DNA of 16,657 nucleotides from Actinomycetota bacterium (GTDB taxonomy: Bacteria > Actinomycetota > Acidimicrobiia > Acidimicrobiales > Ilumatobacteraceae). Every line of letters begins with the position of its first letter. Positions within the stretch are counted from its first letter, which is position 1. The notes under the pieces are model-generated. The model was not told where the DNA came from, ran no database searches, and worked only from the letters and a program-made list of their open reading frames with translations. Below, piece after piece: positions 1 through 6,995 of the stretch. The translations under genes and the position numbers were made by a program. Where the stretch lies: contig RFNE01000261.1 in assembly GCA_009927375.1 (NCBI GenBank), positions 1-16,657 of the forward strand, in the 5' to 3' direction.

Positions 1-706
1 GTGGAGCGGTGCACCCAGCACCGATTTCGGCGAGGAACGCACGCTCGATCTCGACTGCATGTCGCGTCGAAGAATGATCGACCGCCGTGAGCAGGCGACA
101 CGACTCATCATCGTCTTGTCGACACTCGACTGCCACGCATCCCTGACCGACCATCGGGACGAATCGTTCGAGCTCGAGATACTGCGCAATGCGATCGGTC
201 ATGCCGAGAACCTGCAACGCCGCCGCTGCCATCACGATGGCTCCACCTGCGGGAATCTTCTCGAGGCGAGTGGTGATGTTCCCTCGTAGGTCGGTGAACT
301 GGAGATCAGGTCGAATTGCTCCGAGTTGCGCCTGACGTCGAACTGATCCCGTCGCCACGGTCGCTCCATGAGCGAGATCATCGATGGTGGCGCCAATCAA
401 TACGTCCCGCGCGTCGCGTCGCTCACACCACGCTCCGACGACGAGACCGGGGGTGTCCGCTGAGGGAAGATCCTTTGCGGAGTGGATCGCAATGTCGGCG
501 AGTCCTTCCCGCACCGCGTGCTGGACCTCCTTCACGAACACTCCCTGCCCACCAATGGTGTGCAGGGGCACGTCACGACGCTTGTCGCCGAGGGTCTCAA
601 CGAAGACGAGTTCGTAGTCGCGGCCAGTTGCCGCTCGCAATGCGTTTCCGACCACTTCGGCTTGGGTTCGCGCCTGAGCGCTCGACCGAGTGGCGATGCG
701 AATCAT
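1..706 (-). CDS. hemC: Porphobilinogen deaminase (hydroxymethylbilane synthase), 3' end outside window
   Basis: HemC joins four porphobilinogen molecules into hydroxymethylbilane in the cytosol, the step before uroporphyrinogen III. I translated the reverse strand from the ATG at 706 and found about 235 open residues beginning MIRIATRSSAQA. They include the family motif HSAKDLP (about residues 75-81), a GSVRRQAQ segment, a DLRGNITTRLEK segment, and GAGCTAP at the very end, whose Cys (about residue 232) is the dipyrromethane-cofactor attachment site. The family is usually about 310 residues, so roughly the last 75 are missing beyond the window edge. Its ATG overlaps the hemA stop (ATGA, 703-706), which implies translational coupling in a rex-hemA-hemC operon. 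No frameshift is visible in this part. Identification is very secure. Confidence 0.95.
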   Translation of the reverse strand, partial: MIRIATRSSAQARTQAEVVGNALRAATGRDYELVFVETLGDKRRDVPLHTIGGQGVFVKEVQHAVREGLADIAIHSAKDLPSADTPGLVVGAWCERRDARDVLIGATIDDLAHGATVATGSVRRQAQLGAIRPDLQFTDLRGNITTRLEKIPAGGAIVMAAAALQVLGMTDRIAQYLELERFVPMVGQGCVAVECRQDDDESCRLLTAVDHSSTRHAVEIERAFLAEIGAGCTAP

Positions 707-1965
707 TCGATGTCGAACAAGTCGCGCAATGCAGCGGAGATTCGCTCGCCCTGCGGTGTGCCCGCGCTCTTCTTCAACTGCATCGACGGCGAGTGCAGCA
801 ACTTCGCCACGATCGACTTCGTCAGGGATTCGACGGCTTCTCTGTCTTGCTTCGTCAACCCACCAAGTTGAGCGACATACCGCTCGACTTCGGCCTGTCG
901 AATCTGCTCCGCACGCTCATGCAACTCGGCGATCAAAGGCGCAGCTTGGCGCTCCACCATCACCTCACCGAAACGAGCGACTTCCTGCACGATGATCGAT
1001 CGAACTTCGTTGGTTTCTTGTGCCCGTGCATCGACACCCTGCTGGGCCCAATCACGCAGATCATGCAGGTCGCGCAACGTGACTCCCGGCAGATCCCCCG
1101 CAGCGTGTTCGACGTCGCGTGGAACGGCAATGTCGACGACCAGTAGAGGCCGGTCCCCGGCAGAACCGCGAGCCGAAGACAACGCTTCGGCGGTGACGAC
1201 CACTTCGCCCGATCCTGTCGACGTCAAGAGAACGTCGGCATTGCTGAGCGCATCGTTCAACTCGGTGAAGTCTCGCACCGTTGCACCAACCGAATCAGCG
1301 AGTTCCGTCGCCCGTTCCTTGCTGCGATTCAAGACGACGACGCTTGCAGCGGCGTCAGCCGACAGCGCACGGGCGATACCAGTACCCATTTCACCAGCGC
1401 CGATGACGACGACGTTCTTGCCGGCAAGAGTGCCGAGGAGATCCGTAGCCATCTCGACCGCGGCGTGCGACACCGATGCGGTTCCACGGCTGATCGCCGT
1501 CTCCGTGCGCGCCCGCTTCCCAACTTCGAGCGCGTGCCGGAAGAGCAGGTTCAACGTGGTTCGCGCAGCTTCGACACGACGTGCGGTGTCCCACGCGGTC
1601 TTCACCTGCCCAACGATCTCGGCCTCTCCGAGCACTGCCGAGTCGAGGCCGCTCACGACGTCGAAGAGGTGACTGACGGCGTGGTCATCGTGCTGGCTGA
1701 ACAAGTGTGGCGTCAGCTCATCCGCGGTGAGTCCTGACACTTCCTGGAGCATCTCGCGAACGTCGGCGAATGCGCCGTGAAACTTCTCCGCAACGACGTA
1801 CACCTCGGTGCGATTGCACGTTGACAAAATCACCGACTCGCGCACGGTGTCACGGGATGTGAGACCGTCGAGCGCCTTCACCAACCGTTCATCGTTCAGC
1901 GCGACGCGCTCGATGACCCCGAGTGGTGCCGAACGATGATTGATGCCGAAAACCGCTATCGACAC
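703..1965 (-). CDS. hemA: Glutamyl-tRNA reductase
   Basis: HemA reduces glutamyl-tRNA(Glu) with NADPH to glutamate-1-semialdehyde, the committed step of C5-pathway tetrapyrrole synthesis. The 420-residue product has the N-terminal signature GINHRSAPLGVIE, the catalytic Cys50 in STCNRTEVYV, the GEAEIVGQVK segment of the substrate domain, an NADPH-binding VIGAGEMGTGIARAL stretch in the middle, and a helical C-terminal dimerisation domain. Its length is typical. The start is GTG (1963-1965), lying within the last 10 bases of rex. The stop overlaps the hemC start. Expression is therefore expected to follow the rex promoter, and so the cell's NADH/NAD+ balance; that regulation is inferred from gene order and from the operator described upstream of rex. 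Confidence 0.97.
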   Translation of the reverse strand: MSIAVFGINHRSAPLGVIERVALNDERLVKALDGLTSRDTVRESVILSTCNRTEVYVVAEKFHGAFADVREMLQEVSGLTADELTPHLFSQHDDHAVSHLFDVVSGLDSAVLGEAEIVGQVKTAWDTARRVEAARTTLNLLFRHALEVGKRARTETAISRGTASVSHAAVEMATDLLGTLAGKNVVVIGAGEMGTGIARALSADAAASVVVLNRSKERATELADSVGATVRDFTELNDALSNADVLLTSTGSGEVVVTAEALSSARGSAGDRPLLVVDIAVPRDVEHAAGDLPGVTLRDLHDLRDWAQQGVDARAQETNEVRSIIVQEVARFGEVMVERQAAPLIAELHERAEQIRQAEVERYVAQLGGLTKQDREAVESLTKSIVAKLLHSPSMQLKKSAGTPQGERISAALRDLFDIE

Positions 1966-2657
1966 GCTGGCACCGCCTCGCGCTTGTCCTTGCCGGTGTC
2001 GCGACTCAACTGCTCGTAGTAGCCGAGGATCTGCAACTCGACGCCGAGGTCGACGCTGCGTACCGAGATGGTGTCAGGAACGGTGAGCACAACAGAGGCA
2101 AAGTTGAGGATCGAGCGAACGCCGGCTTTGACGAGCAGATCTGCAGCCTGTTGCGCGGAGACCGGCGGAGTGGCGATGACACCGATGGAGACGCCTTCCG
2201 TTCGAACGATGGACTCGAGCTCTTCCACGTGACGGACCTTGACTCCCGCAATCGTGCGACCAACCTTGGAGTCGTCGATGTCGACGATTCCCGCGACGGG
2301 GAATCCACGCAACGTGAACCCGCTGTAGTTGGCGAGCGCGTTGCCGAGGTTGCCGGCACCGACCACGACGACCTTCCACTCGTTGTGCAGACCAAGTTCG
2401 CGCTTGATCTGGTACACGAGGTAGGCGACGTCGTATCCGACGCCGCGAGTTCCGTAGCTACCGAGATATGACAGGTCTTTGCGCACCTTTGCGGCGTTGA
2501 CGCCCGCGAGTGCCGCAAGTTGATCGCTCGACAATTGCTCGGTCCCGTCAGCAATCAGACCGTTCAGGATCTGGAGATACACCGGAAGTCGGGCGACCGC
2601 CGCATCCGGAATGCGCCGACGCCCAGTGGGTGCAGAGGCTGGTGCAAGGTCGGCCAC
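1956..2657 (-). CDS. rex: Redox-sensing transcriptional repressor Rex
   Basis: Rex is a homodimeric repressor that releases DNA when NADH rises relative to NAD+. The 233-residue protein has an N-terminal winged-helix domain (roughly residues 15-85), including the conserved VNAAKVRKDLSYLGSYGTRG run, and a Rossmann domain with the dinucleotide loop GAGNLG (100-105) followed by VDIDDSKVG. GTG at 2657 is the preferred start because a TAGCCT -10 hexamer lies exactly 6 bases upstream (2664-2669), giving a leaderless mRNA, and no ribosome-binding site is seen. The gene overlaps hemA by 10 bases. In Streptomyces coelicolor a rex-hemACD operon is autoregulated by Rex, and the same order here supports the same job. 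The protein is complete and intact. Confidence 0.96.
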   Translation of the reverse strand: MADLAPASAPTGRRRIPDAAVARLPVYLQILNGLIADGTEQLSSDQLAALAGVNAAKVRKDLSYLGSYGTRGVGYDVAYLVYQIKRELGLHNEWKVVVVGAGNLGNALANYSGFTLRGFPVAGIVDIDDSKVGRTIAGVKVRHVEELESIVRTEGVSIGVIATPPVSAQQAADLLVKAGVRSILNFASVVLTVPDTISVRSVDLGVELQILGYYEQLSRDTGKDKREAVPACR

Positions 2658-2663
2658 GGGGCA

Positions 2664-2669
2664 AGGCTA
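2664..2669 (-). promoter_or_regulatory. -10 element of the rex-hemA-hemC promoter
   Basis: On the minus strand TAGCCT is followed by exactly six bases and then the GTG start of rex. This is the spacing expected when transcription begins at the first base of the start codon. The -35 region would lie at about 2687-2693, inside the Rex-operator-like palindrome. Confidence 0.6.
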
Positions 2670-2674
2670 TTCAC

Positions 2675-2692
2675 TCGTGCAGGATTTCACGA
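2675..2692. promoter_or_regulatory. Candidate Rex operator between rex and a divergent membrane-protein gene
   Basis: Read on the minus strand the 18 bases are TCGTGAAATCCTGCACGA, an inverted repeat with arms TCGTG and CACGA and an 8-base centre. The known Rex operator consensus has arms TTGTGAA and TTCACAA separated by 4 bases. Spacing is identical and 11 of 14 specified positions match. It covers the -35/spacer region of the rex -10 element and also sits 8 bases from the -10 hexamer of the divergent plus-strand gene, so it could control both. Binding is inferred from sequence and position only. Confidence 0.65.
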
Positions 2693-2700
2693 ACTCCAAC

Positions 2701-2706
2701 TAGTGT
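2701..2706 (+). promoter_or_regulatory. -10 element of the divergent membrane-protein gene
   Basis: TAGTGT lies 8 bases before the ATG at 2715, again the leaderless arrangement. It decides the start of the downstream gene, since the open frame itself continues back across rex. Its -35 region would fall in the Rex-operator-like site. Confidence 0.5.
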
Positions 2707-2714
2707 CTGCGTCC

Positions 2715-3506
2715 ATGACATCGGTCGCCTTCGCCGCGCAAAATGGCGTGAATTCGGCGTTGGCCGGAGCTGCCGCACTCGTGGCGTGCGCCTTTGCGCT
2801 CAGCACCGCTGACCGATGGCTGCGACGTGGTCAACCCCACGAACGTGCCTGGACCATCGCCATGACGCTCTTCGCCCTCGGATCGTTCTCGCTGTGGTGG
2901 GCCGAAAGCGCCGGATGGTCGAGCGGAGTCTTTCGCCTGTTCTTCCTCACCGGCGCGGTGCTCAACGTCGCGTGGCTCTCTCTCGGCACGGTCTACTTGC
3001 TCATTGGCCGCCGAGTTGGTGACATCCTGCAAACGACGCTCGTCGCGCTTTCCGGTTTGGCCACCGGCATCGTGCTCATCGCACCAATGAAGACAGAAAT
3101 CGTTGCCGACCAGTTCCCCACCGGCAAGGAAGTCTTCGGCGCGGCACCGCGCATCCTCGCCGCGGTTGGCTCGGGAGTTCCTGCACTCGTCATCATCCTC
3201 GGAGCCGTGTGGTCAACGTGGAGGGTACTTGCGAAAAGAAATCCTTCACTGACGACTGCCCATGCCCGCCAAGTGACCTCGCCAGGTCGACTCGCAGTCG
3301 GCAACGTGCTCATCGCGACGGGAACGATCGTGTTGTCGGCGAGCGGATCGCTCGCGGGCAGGCTCGGCAAGGACCAAGCGTTCGCAGTGACGTTGCTCTC
3401 TGGAGTGATCGTGCTGTTCGCCGGATTCCTCGTCGCCAGCAATTCGACGAGACGAGCGTCAGTGCAGCGCGCGGCGCAATACCTTGCCGGTGCCACCAGT
3501 CGGTAG
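2715..3506 (+). CDS. Seven-helix integral membrane protein of unknown function
   Basis: I do not recognise this 263-residue protein. From the ATG at 2715 (MTSVAFAAQNGVNSALAG) it has about seven hydrophobic stretches suitable as membrane helices, near residues 12-31, 46-63, 71-95, 103-122, 145-168, 192-213 and 220-240, and a short basic C-terminal tail (NSTRRASVQRAAQ). No cofactor or catalytic motif stands out. The open frame extends further upstream, but that part is antisense to rex and crosses its promoter, so the ATG after the TAGTGT hexamer was chosen. It is divergent from rex and shares a Rex-operator-like site, which suggests a redox-linked role (inference). Its last 48 bases overlap the 3' end of the convergent acyl-CoA synthetase gene. 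A lost base near its end, as seen in other genes here, could have altered the C-terminus. Confidence 0.75.
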   Translation: MTSVAFAAQNGVNSALAGAAALVACAFALSTADRWLRRGQPHERAWTIAMTLFALGSFSLWWAESAGWSSGVFRLFFLTGAVLNVAWLSLGTVYLLIGRRVGDILQTTLVALSGLATGIVLIAPMKTEIVADQFPTGKEVFGAAPRILAAVGSGVPALVIILGAVWSTWRVLAKRNPSLTTAHARQVTSPGRLAVGNVLIATGTIVLSASGSLAGRLGKDQAFAVTLLSGVIVLFAGFLVASNSTRRASVQRAAQYLAGATSR

Positions 3507-4948
3507 TTCGTTCACGAACAACACCTTCGACGGACACTTGTAGCGAGCGAGGTGCTGCTGACAGAACAGGATGAGGGCATCCTCGTCCGCCGTCGGCGAA
3601 CCATTGGTCACCACATATGCACGAACGGCCTCGCCGGTGTGCGGATGAGGCACGCCGACCACTGCGGCTTGGTCGACATCGGGATGTGAGAGCAGCACCT
3701 GTTCCACTTCCGCGGGATACACGTTGAATCCCGACACGATGATCAGGTCCTTCAAGCGGTCGACGATGAAGAGATAGCCGTCATCATCGCGAACTCCGAG
3801 GTCACCGGTCTTCAGCCACCCGTCGGGCGTCAACACCGCGGCAGTCGCCACGGGATCGTTCAAGTAACCCGCGAAGACGTTCTCGCCGCGCACCCAAATC
3901 TCTCCCTCGTCGCCGTCTTCGACTTCCTCACCTGACTCATCCACGAGTCGCAATTCGACGCCGTCGATCGGACGGCCAACCGAGCCGATCCGCAACTCGA
4001 GACCCATCGAGTTCGACACGACGGGCGACGCCTCGGTGAGGCCATATCCCTCGCGAACCTCGACGCCGAACTTGTCCCGCATCACCGTGATGGTTCCTCA
4101 GGCATCTTCGAAGCTCCAGTAAGCGCGATGCGCACAGAGGCGAGATCGGAGGCTTGCAGACCAGGCAATTGCGACAGCGCAGTCCACACCGGAGGCGCAC
4201 CCGGCACCACCGTCACCTTGCGCTCACGGATCGTGTCGACGGCGGTCGACGGATCGAAGCGCTGCACGAGAACGATGGAAGCACCGCGATACAGCGAGTA
4301 ACCGAGCATCACATTGAGGCCGAAGATGTGGAACACCGGAAGCACGCCATACACCACGTCGCTCGGTCGCATCACGGTGTTGCGCTCGAGCTGCTCGAGG
4401 TTCGACTTCAGGTTGCGGTGCGTGAGCATCGCAGCACGCGGCGCACCGGCGGTGCCGCTCGTAAAGATCAGCGCGGCCGTCGCCGATGGGTCGACCTCGA
4501 CGATTTCGCTCGGAGAATGTCCGAGGAGCGACGACATCGAGACTGCGCCGTGAATGTCGTGGCCCTCGGTTGCGACAACGATCTTGAGTTTCGTGAGACG
4601 AGTCGAATCGATGCTCCGCCAGGTGTTCACCGCCGCAGGGTCGACGAACACCGCGGTCGGATCCACGACCAACATCTCCCGTTCGATCTCCGCAGCGGGG
4701 CTGACCACGTTCATCGGCACCGCGACGGCACCAACTCCGAGCGTTGCAAGGTACGCAATGACGAATGTCGTCGAGTTACCGCAAACCAATGCCACGGTGT
4801 CGCCTGTGCTCACACCAGCGACTTTCAGCGCACCGCGCACTGCGCCGACCTGTTCCCGCAATCGCCCGTAGGTCGTCGTCTCGCCGCGATAAATGAGTGC
4901 GGGAGAGTCTGCTGGATGTCCGTCGATGATCGAGGCGAGGTTGTTCAT
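3459..4948 (-). CDS. Acyl-CoA synthetase / AMP-dependent ligase (FadD-like), one-base frameshift
   Basis: This family activates carboxylic acids to acyl-adenylates and then acyl-CoAs. Restoring one base at the TT of 4094-4095 (minus strand GGAACC to GGAAACC) gives one continuous protein of 496 residues, the usual length. The first part ends ...TGASKMPEE and the second resumes TITVMRDKFGVEV. Motifs in order are the phosphate-binding loop IFTSGTAGAPRAAML (about 161-175), EGYGLTEASP, GDLGVRDDDGYLFIVDR, KDLIIVSGFNVYPAEVE, and the C-terminal catalytic-lysine motif PTGGTGKVLRRAL. The loop is slightly unusual, with Arg-Ala where Lys-Gly is common. The acyl chain cannot be told from sequence. As read, the upstream half stops at 4082 and the downstream half could start only at the GTG of 4085, splitting N- and C-terminal domains. 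A candidate 26-codon gene ends 3 bases before the ATG. Confidence 0.9.
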
Positions 4949-4951
4949 GAG

Positions 4952-5032
4952 CTACTGCGTCAAGGAGATGATGCCCGCTGCGAAGATGGCAATCAGCAGA
5001 AGGGCGATGGCGAGAGTGGTAGCCGGACGCAT
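4952..5032 (-). CDS. Candidate 26-residue single-pass membrane peptide
   Basis: A short open frame on the minus strand runs from ATG (5030-5032) to TAG (4952-4954). It encodes MRPATTLAIALLL followed by IAIFAAGIISLTQ: one basic residue near the N-terminus and then a hydrophobic stretch long enough for a single membrane helix. A TAGTCT hexamer lies exactly 6 bases before the ATG, the same leaderless signal seen at recognised genes here, and the stop codon is 3 bases from the acyl-CoA synthetase ATG, so both would share one transcript. The peptide might act at the membrane or serve as a translated leader for the downstream gene. No known family is recognised, and a reading frame this short could occur by chance. 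Confidence 0.5.
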   Translation of the reverse strand: MRPATTLAIALLLIAIFAAGIISLTQ

Positions 5033-5038
5033 GCCACG

Positions 5039-5044
5039 AGACTA
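5039..5044 (-). promoter_or_regulatory. -10 element for the small peptide and acyl-CoA synthetase genes
   Basis: On the minus strand TAGTCT is followed by six bases and then ATG (5032). It would drive a leaderless transcript carrying the 26-codon frame and then the acyl-CoA synthetase. Confidence 0.5.
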
Positions 5045-5052
5045 GGCGTTCG

Positions 5053-5934
5053 TCAGGCCGGCTTGGTTTTGGCCGTCAAGGTGACGGACGTGGCCTGGCC
5101 CGCCGACGAACCATCATCCCGAGTCAGCACCACGAGGTCGCTCGGCGAAAGGTCGAGCTCAAGCGCTGCCGATCCTCGGTCGCGGCAAATCGCAAGCATC
5201 CCGAAGGAATCGACCACGAGTCCGAGACCGGATCCAATCTGACCGAAGTTGCGCACGACGGGCATTGAGCGAACGATGCGCTCACCAGTTCCACGCGCAC
5301 CAAGCGTCACACGGATCGGCGAACCGAGGTGCGCGACGTCATCTGGCGAAACATTGATCTGGCAATTGCCATAGCGATCGACCCAGGTCACCTCGGCGTG
5401 CAGTTCGTCGCCCTCTTGACGGGGCAACGGGACGATTCCGGGCAGGAGTGTGTCGACGTCGATCGGCGTACCAACTTCGCGCAGCGATACTCCGTTACAC
5501 AAGTACGCGGCGACGGGAGCGAAGATGTCGCGGCCCGCGAACGTGTCACCAGGTGCGGCCAGGTGATATTCGGCGTTGTTGAGTTCGACGGCCTCGTCTG
5601 CGCCGCCCGCGAGCGCAACGCCCATGGACAACAGCCCGTTGTCCGGCCCGACGAAGATCCCCGTACCCCCAGCGACGGAGACCGCAATCGCCCGACGATT
5701 GGTACCGACGCCCGGGTCGACGACGGCAAGCACCACGCCCTGCGGAACGTACGACACTGCTCGTGCAAGCGCGAGAGATCCCGCGCGCACATCGAACGCA
5801 GGAACATCGTGCGTGATGTCGATGACGCGAACGTGTGGTGCAAGGTCGGCGATCACACACTTGACGATGCCGACAAACTCGTCACGCGTTCCGTAGTCCG
5901 TGAGGAACGAGATGTTGTCGAAACGCGGCGCCAT
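5053..5934 (-). CDS. SAM hydroxide adenosyltransferase / DUF62 (chlorinase-fluorinase superfamily)
   Basis: Members of this family hydrolyse S-adenosylmethionine to adenosine and methionine; halogenases are relatives. The ATG at 5934 gives a 293-residue protein starting MAPRFDNISFLTDYGTRDEF, which matches the family N-terminus. Further hallmarks are ITHDVPAFDVRAGSLAL, VVDPGVGTNRRAI with Asp73 and Arg80, GPDNGLLS, and a C-terminal beta domain containing VTWVDRYGNCQIN. The archaeal enzyme uses an Asp-Arg-His triad (Asp68, Arg75, His127). Asp73 and Arg80 here have the same 7-residue spacing, but the position matching His is Ala133 in TFAGRDIFAP, where family members usually read HGRD. Activity may therefore be altered. 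The frame stays open upstream to 6087, but that stretch encodes palindromic RNA-like sequence and lacks family similarity, so the longer start was rejected. The gene follows the structured leader region and precedes the small-peptide gene. Confidence 0.9.
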   Translation of the reverse strand: MAPRFDNISFLTDYGTRDEFVGIVKCVIADLAPHVRVIDITHDVPAFDVRAGSLALARAVSYVPQGVVLAVVDPGVGTNRRAIAVSVAGGTGIFVGPDNGLLSMGVALAGGADEAVELNNAEYHLAAPGDTFAGRDIFAPVAAYLCNGVSLREVGTPIDVDTLLPGIVPLPRQEGDELHAEVTWVDRYGNCQINVSPDDVAHLGSPIRVTLGARGTGERIVRSMPVVRNFGQIGSGLGLVVDSFGMLAICRDRGSAALELDLSPSDLVVLTRDDGSSAGQATSVTLTAKTKPA

Positions 5935-5970
5935 GGTGCGCTTCACGCTACGAGCGAAAAACTGACTCGG

Positions 5971-6081
5971 AAAAAGCGAATGGGCCGGTGCCAACCCCCC
6001 GACGGCACCGGCCCAAACGGCGCGCTCCGTGGAGCGCGACTCCCGGTTGGGGGGTAAACCCCGTCCGGTGTTCGTGACTTC
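5971..6081 (-). ncRNA. Candidate structured RNA: three hairpins, the last terminator-like
   Basis: Read on the minus strand, this roughly 110-base segment forms three consecutive hairpins. The first has CCGG arms around a GGGG/CCCC stem (6068-6043). The second is a perfect 8-bp stem, CGCGCTCC with GGAGCGCG (6038-6021). The third is a perfect 11-bp stem, GGGCCGGTGCC with GGCACCGGCCC (6014-5982), with an 11-base loop, followed by TTTTT at 5975-5971 after a six-base gap. Six Gs in the third loop (5995-6000) can pair with six Cs of the first element (6049-6054), plus one flanking A-U pair, allowing a pseudoknot or alternative fold. A promoter-like pair lies just upstream. It could be a free small RNA, a riboswitch-like leader of the SAM-hydrolase gene with its terminator, or the proC terminator. 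I could not match it to a known RNA class. Confidence 0.5.
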
Positions 6082-6087
6082 GGACAT

Positions 6088-6116
6088 ACCTTACGCAGAT
6101 TTCCGCGATGTGCGAA
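6088..6116 (-). promoter_or_regulatory. Candidate promoter for the structured RNA / SAM-hydrolase leader
   Basis: On the minus strand TTCGCA (6111-6116) and TAAGGT (6088-6093) are separated by 17 bases, a consensus spacing. The -10 fits TANNNT and the -35 matches TTGACA at four of six positions. Transcription would begin near 6081, directly before the first hairpin. An ATG abuts the -10, but it would lie outside such a transcript. Confidence 0.45.
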
Positions 6117-6185
6117 CCTCTCCGCAAAATATTTTTGAGTATCTTTCTCGCCGACCGACCCAGCAGTCAAGTCTTTACCGGTCGG

Positions 6186-6976
6186 TTAATTTCCCATCTC
6201 GCGACTCCGCCGAACCGCCGCTTCAACGGTCTTGGTGATCGCCGAACGCAGTCCCGCGTGCTCAAGGGCCTCGATGGCAGCCGCCGTGACGCCATTTGGA
6301 GAAGTGACCTTGGCCCGCAGATCCTCGGGTGCTTCACCCGTTTGCTGAAGCAAGCGAGCCGACCCGACGAGCAGCTGTCGCACGAGGAGGTCGGCAACGT
6401 CACGCGGGAGTCCCTGCGCCACGCCTGCATCGATCATCGCCTCGGCGACAAGGAAGAGGTATGCGGGACCCGACCCGGAGATCGCCGTCACTGCATCGAT
6501 CAACGACTCGGGCACCTCGACGACCACCCGACGGCACCGAGTACCTGACGAGCCCACTCCACGTCAGCCGCAGAGCATCGCGACGAGGCACAGATCCCCG
6601 CGGCACCTTCGCCGACGAGCGCAGGCGTGTTCGGCATCGCGCGCACCACGGCGGTTGAACCACTGGCAGCAGACTGCAACGTCTCCACCGAGACTCCGGC
6701 GGCAATCGACAGGACGCGGGTTGCTCCAGCCGCACTCAAGTCGCGACACACTGCCGCCGCGCCAGCGGGCTTGACGGCAATCACGCCAGCTGTGCAGGGT
6801 CCGATCGAGTCAACAAGCGTGACTCCTGGAAACTTCTCGGCGAGGAGCGCCCTTCGGTCCGCAGAGGTCTCCACGATGGTGATGCCTGACGGTGACTCCC
6901 CCGCGCGAATCAATCCCTCGACCAGCGCGGCACCCATGTTGCCGCCGCCAACGAACGTGATTGCTCCAACCGACAT
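6186..6976 (-). CDS. proC: Pyrroline-5-carboxylate reductase, one-base frameshift
   Basis: ProC reduces 1-pyrroline-5-carboxylate with NAD(P)H, the last step of proline synthesis. Adding one base to the CCC run at 6527-6529 (GGGG on the coding strand) joins two frames into a 263-residue protein, close to the family's usual length. The N-terminal half begins MSVGAITFVGGGNMGAALVE with the Rossmann loop, then has AVKPAG and the conserved RAMPNTPALVGEGAAGI. After the repaired junction (LGAVG, then VVVEVPESLIDAVTA) come ISGSGPAYLFLVAEAM and TSPNGVTAAAIEALE of the C-terminal dimerisation domain. As read, the first frame stops at 6500. A TAGCCT hexamer 7 bases before the ATG (6984-6989) suggests its own leaderless promoter in the 19-base gap after the YbjN-domain gene, so it need not depend on the mshA transcript. 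Confidence 0.93.
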
Positions 6977-6983
6977 TGAGTTG

Positions 6984-6989
6984 AGGCTA
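6984..6989 (-). promoter_or_regulatory. -10 element of proC
   Basis: On the minus strand TAGCCT is followed by seven bases and then ATG (6976). It lies just after the stop codon of the upstream YbjN-domain gene, so proC may be both read through and separately started. Confidence 0.45.
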
Positions 6990-6995
6990 GCGAGG

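Larger units (their letters stand above)
5935..6185. other. Intergenic region between proC and the SAM-hydrolase gene
   Basis: At 251 bases this is the longest gap between genes in the window. It holds the promoter-like pair and the triple-hairpin element annotated separately. Near the proC stop, minus-strand CCGACCG and CGGTCGG form a 7-bp stem with a 21-base loop, followed by AT-rich sequence with a TATTTT. That stem might be a weak 3' structure for proC, but no clear T-tract follows it directly. Confidence 0.5.

Noticed and set aside
316..1146. Long plus-strand open frames opposite hemC and hemA
   Set aside because: They are antisense to two clearly recognised genes, have Arg/Ser/His-rich low-complexity translations, and show no family motif.
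4082..4100. Programmed ribosomal frameshifting in the acyl-CoA synthetase and other genes
   Set aside because: Seven genes in 13 kb with unrelated contexts, no shared slippery heptamer or downstream structure, and none known for recoding; sequence error is far simpler.
4082..4948. Separate N-domain and C-domain adenylation genes
   Set aside because: One restored base yields a continuous full-length enzyme with a natural junction, so two genes are not needed.
4154..5242. A 362-codon plus-strand open frame across the acyl-CoA synthetase
   Set aside because: It is antisense to adenylation motifs and the SAM-hydrolase 3' end, with a His/Arg-rich translation lacking domains.
5971..6068. 6C RNA of Actinobacteria
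   Set aside because: That class has two hairpins with C-runs in both loops. Here only one loop carries six Cs on the plus strand, and on the minus strand it is a G-run.
5982..6075. ZTP, c-di-AMP or cobalamin riboswitch
   Set aside because: A few short matches, such as CCGTTTGGGC to the ZTP core, were noticed, but the conserved 5' domains and expected downstream genes are absent.
5935..6087. A 51-residue N-terminal extension of the SAM-hydrolase protein
   Set aside because: The bases form palindromes and promoter-like elements, the translation lacks family similarity, and the internal ATG at 5934 matches the family N-terminus.
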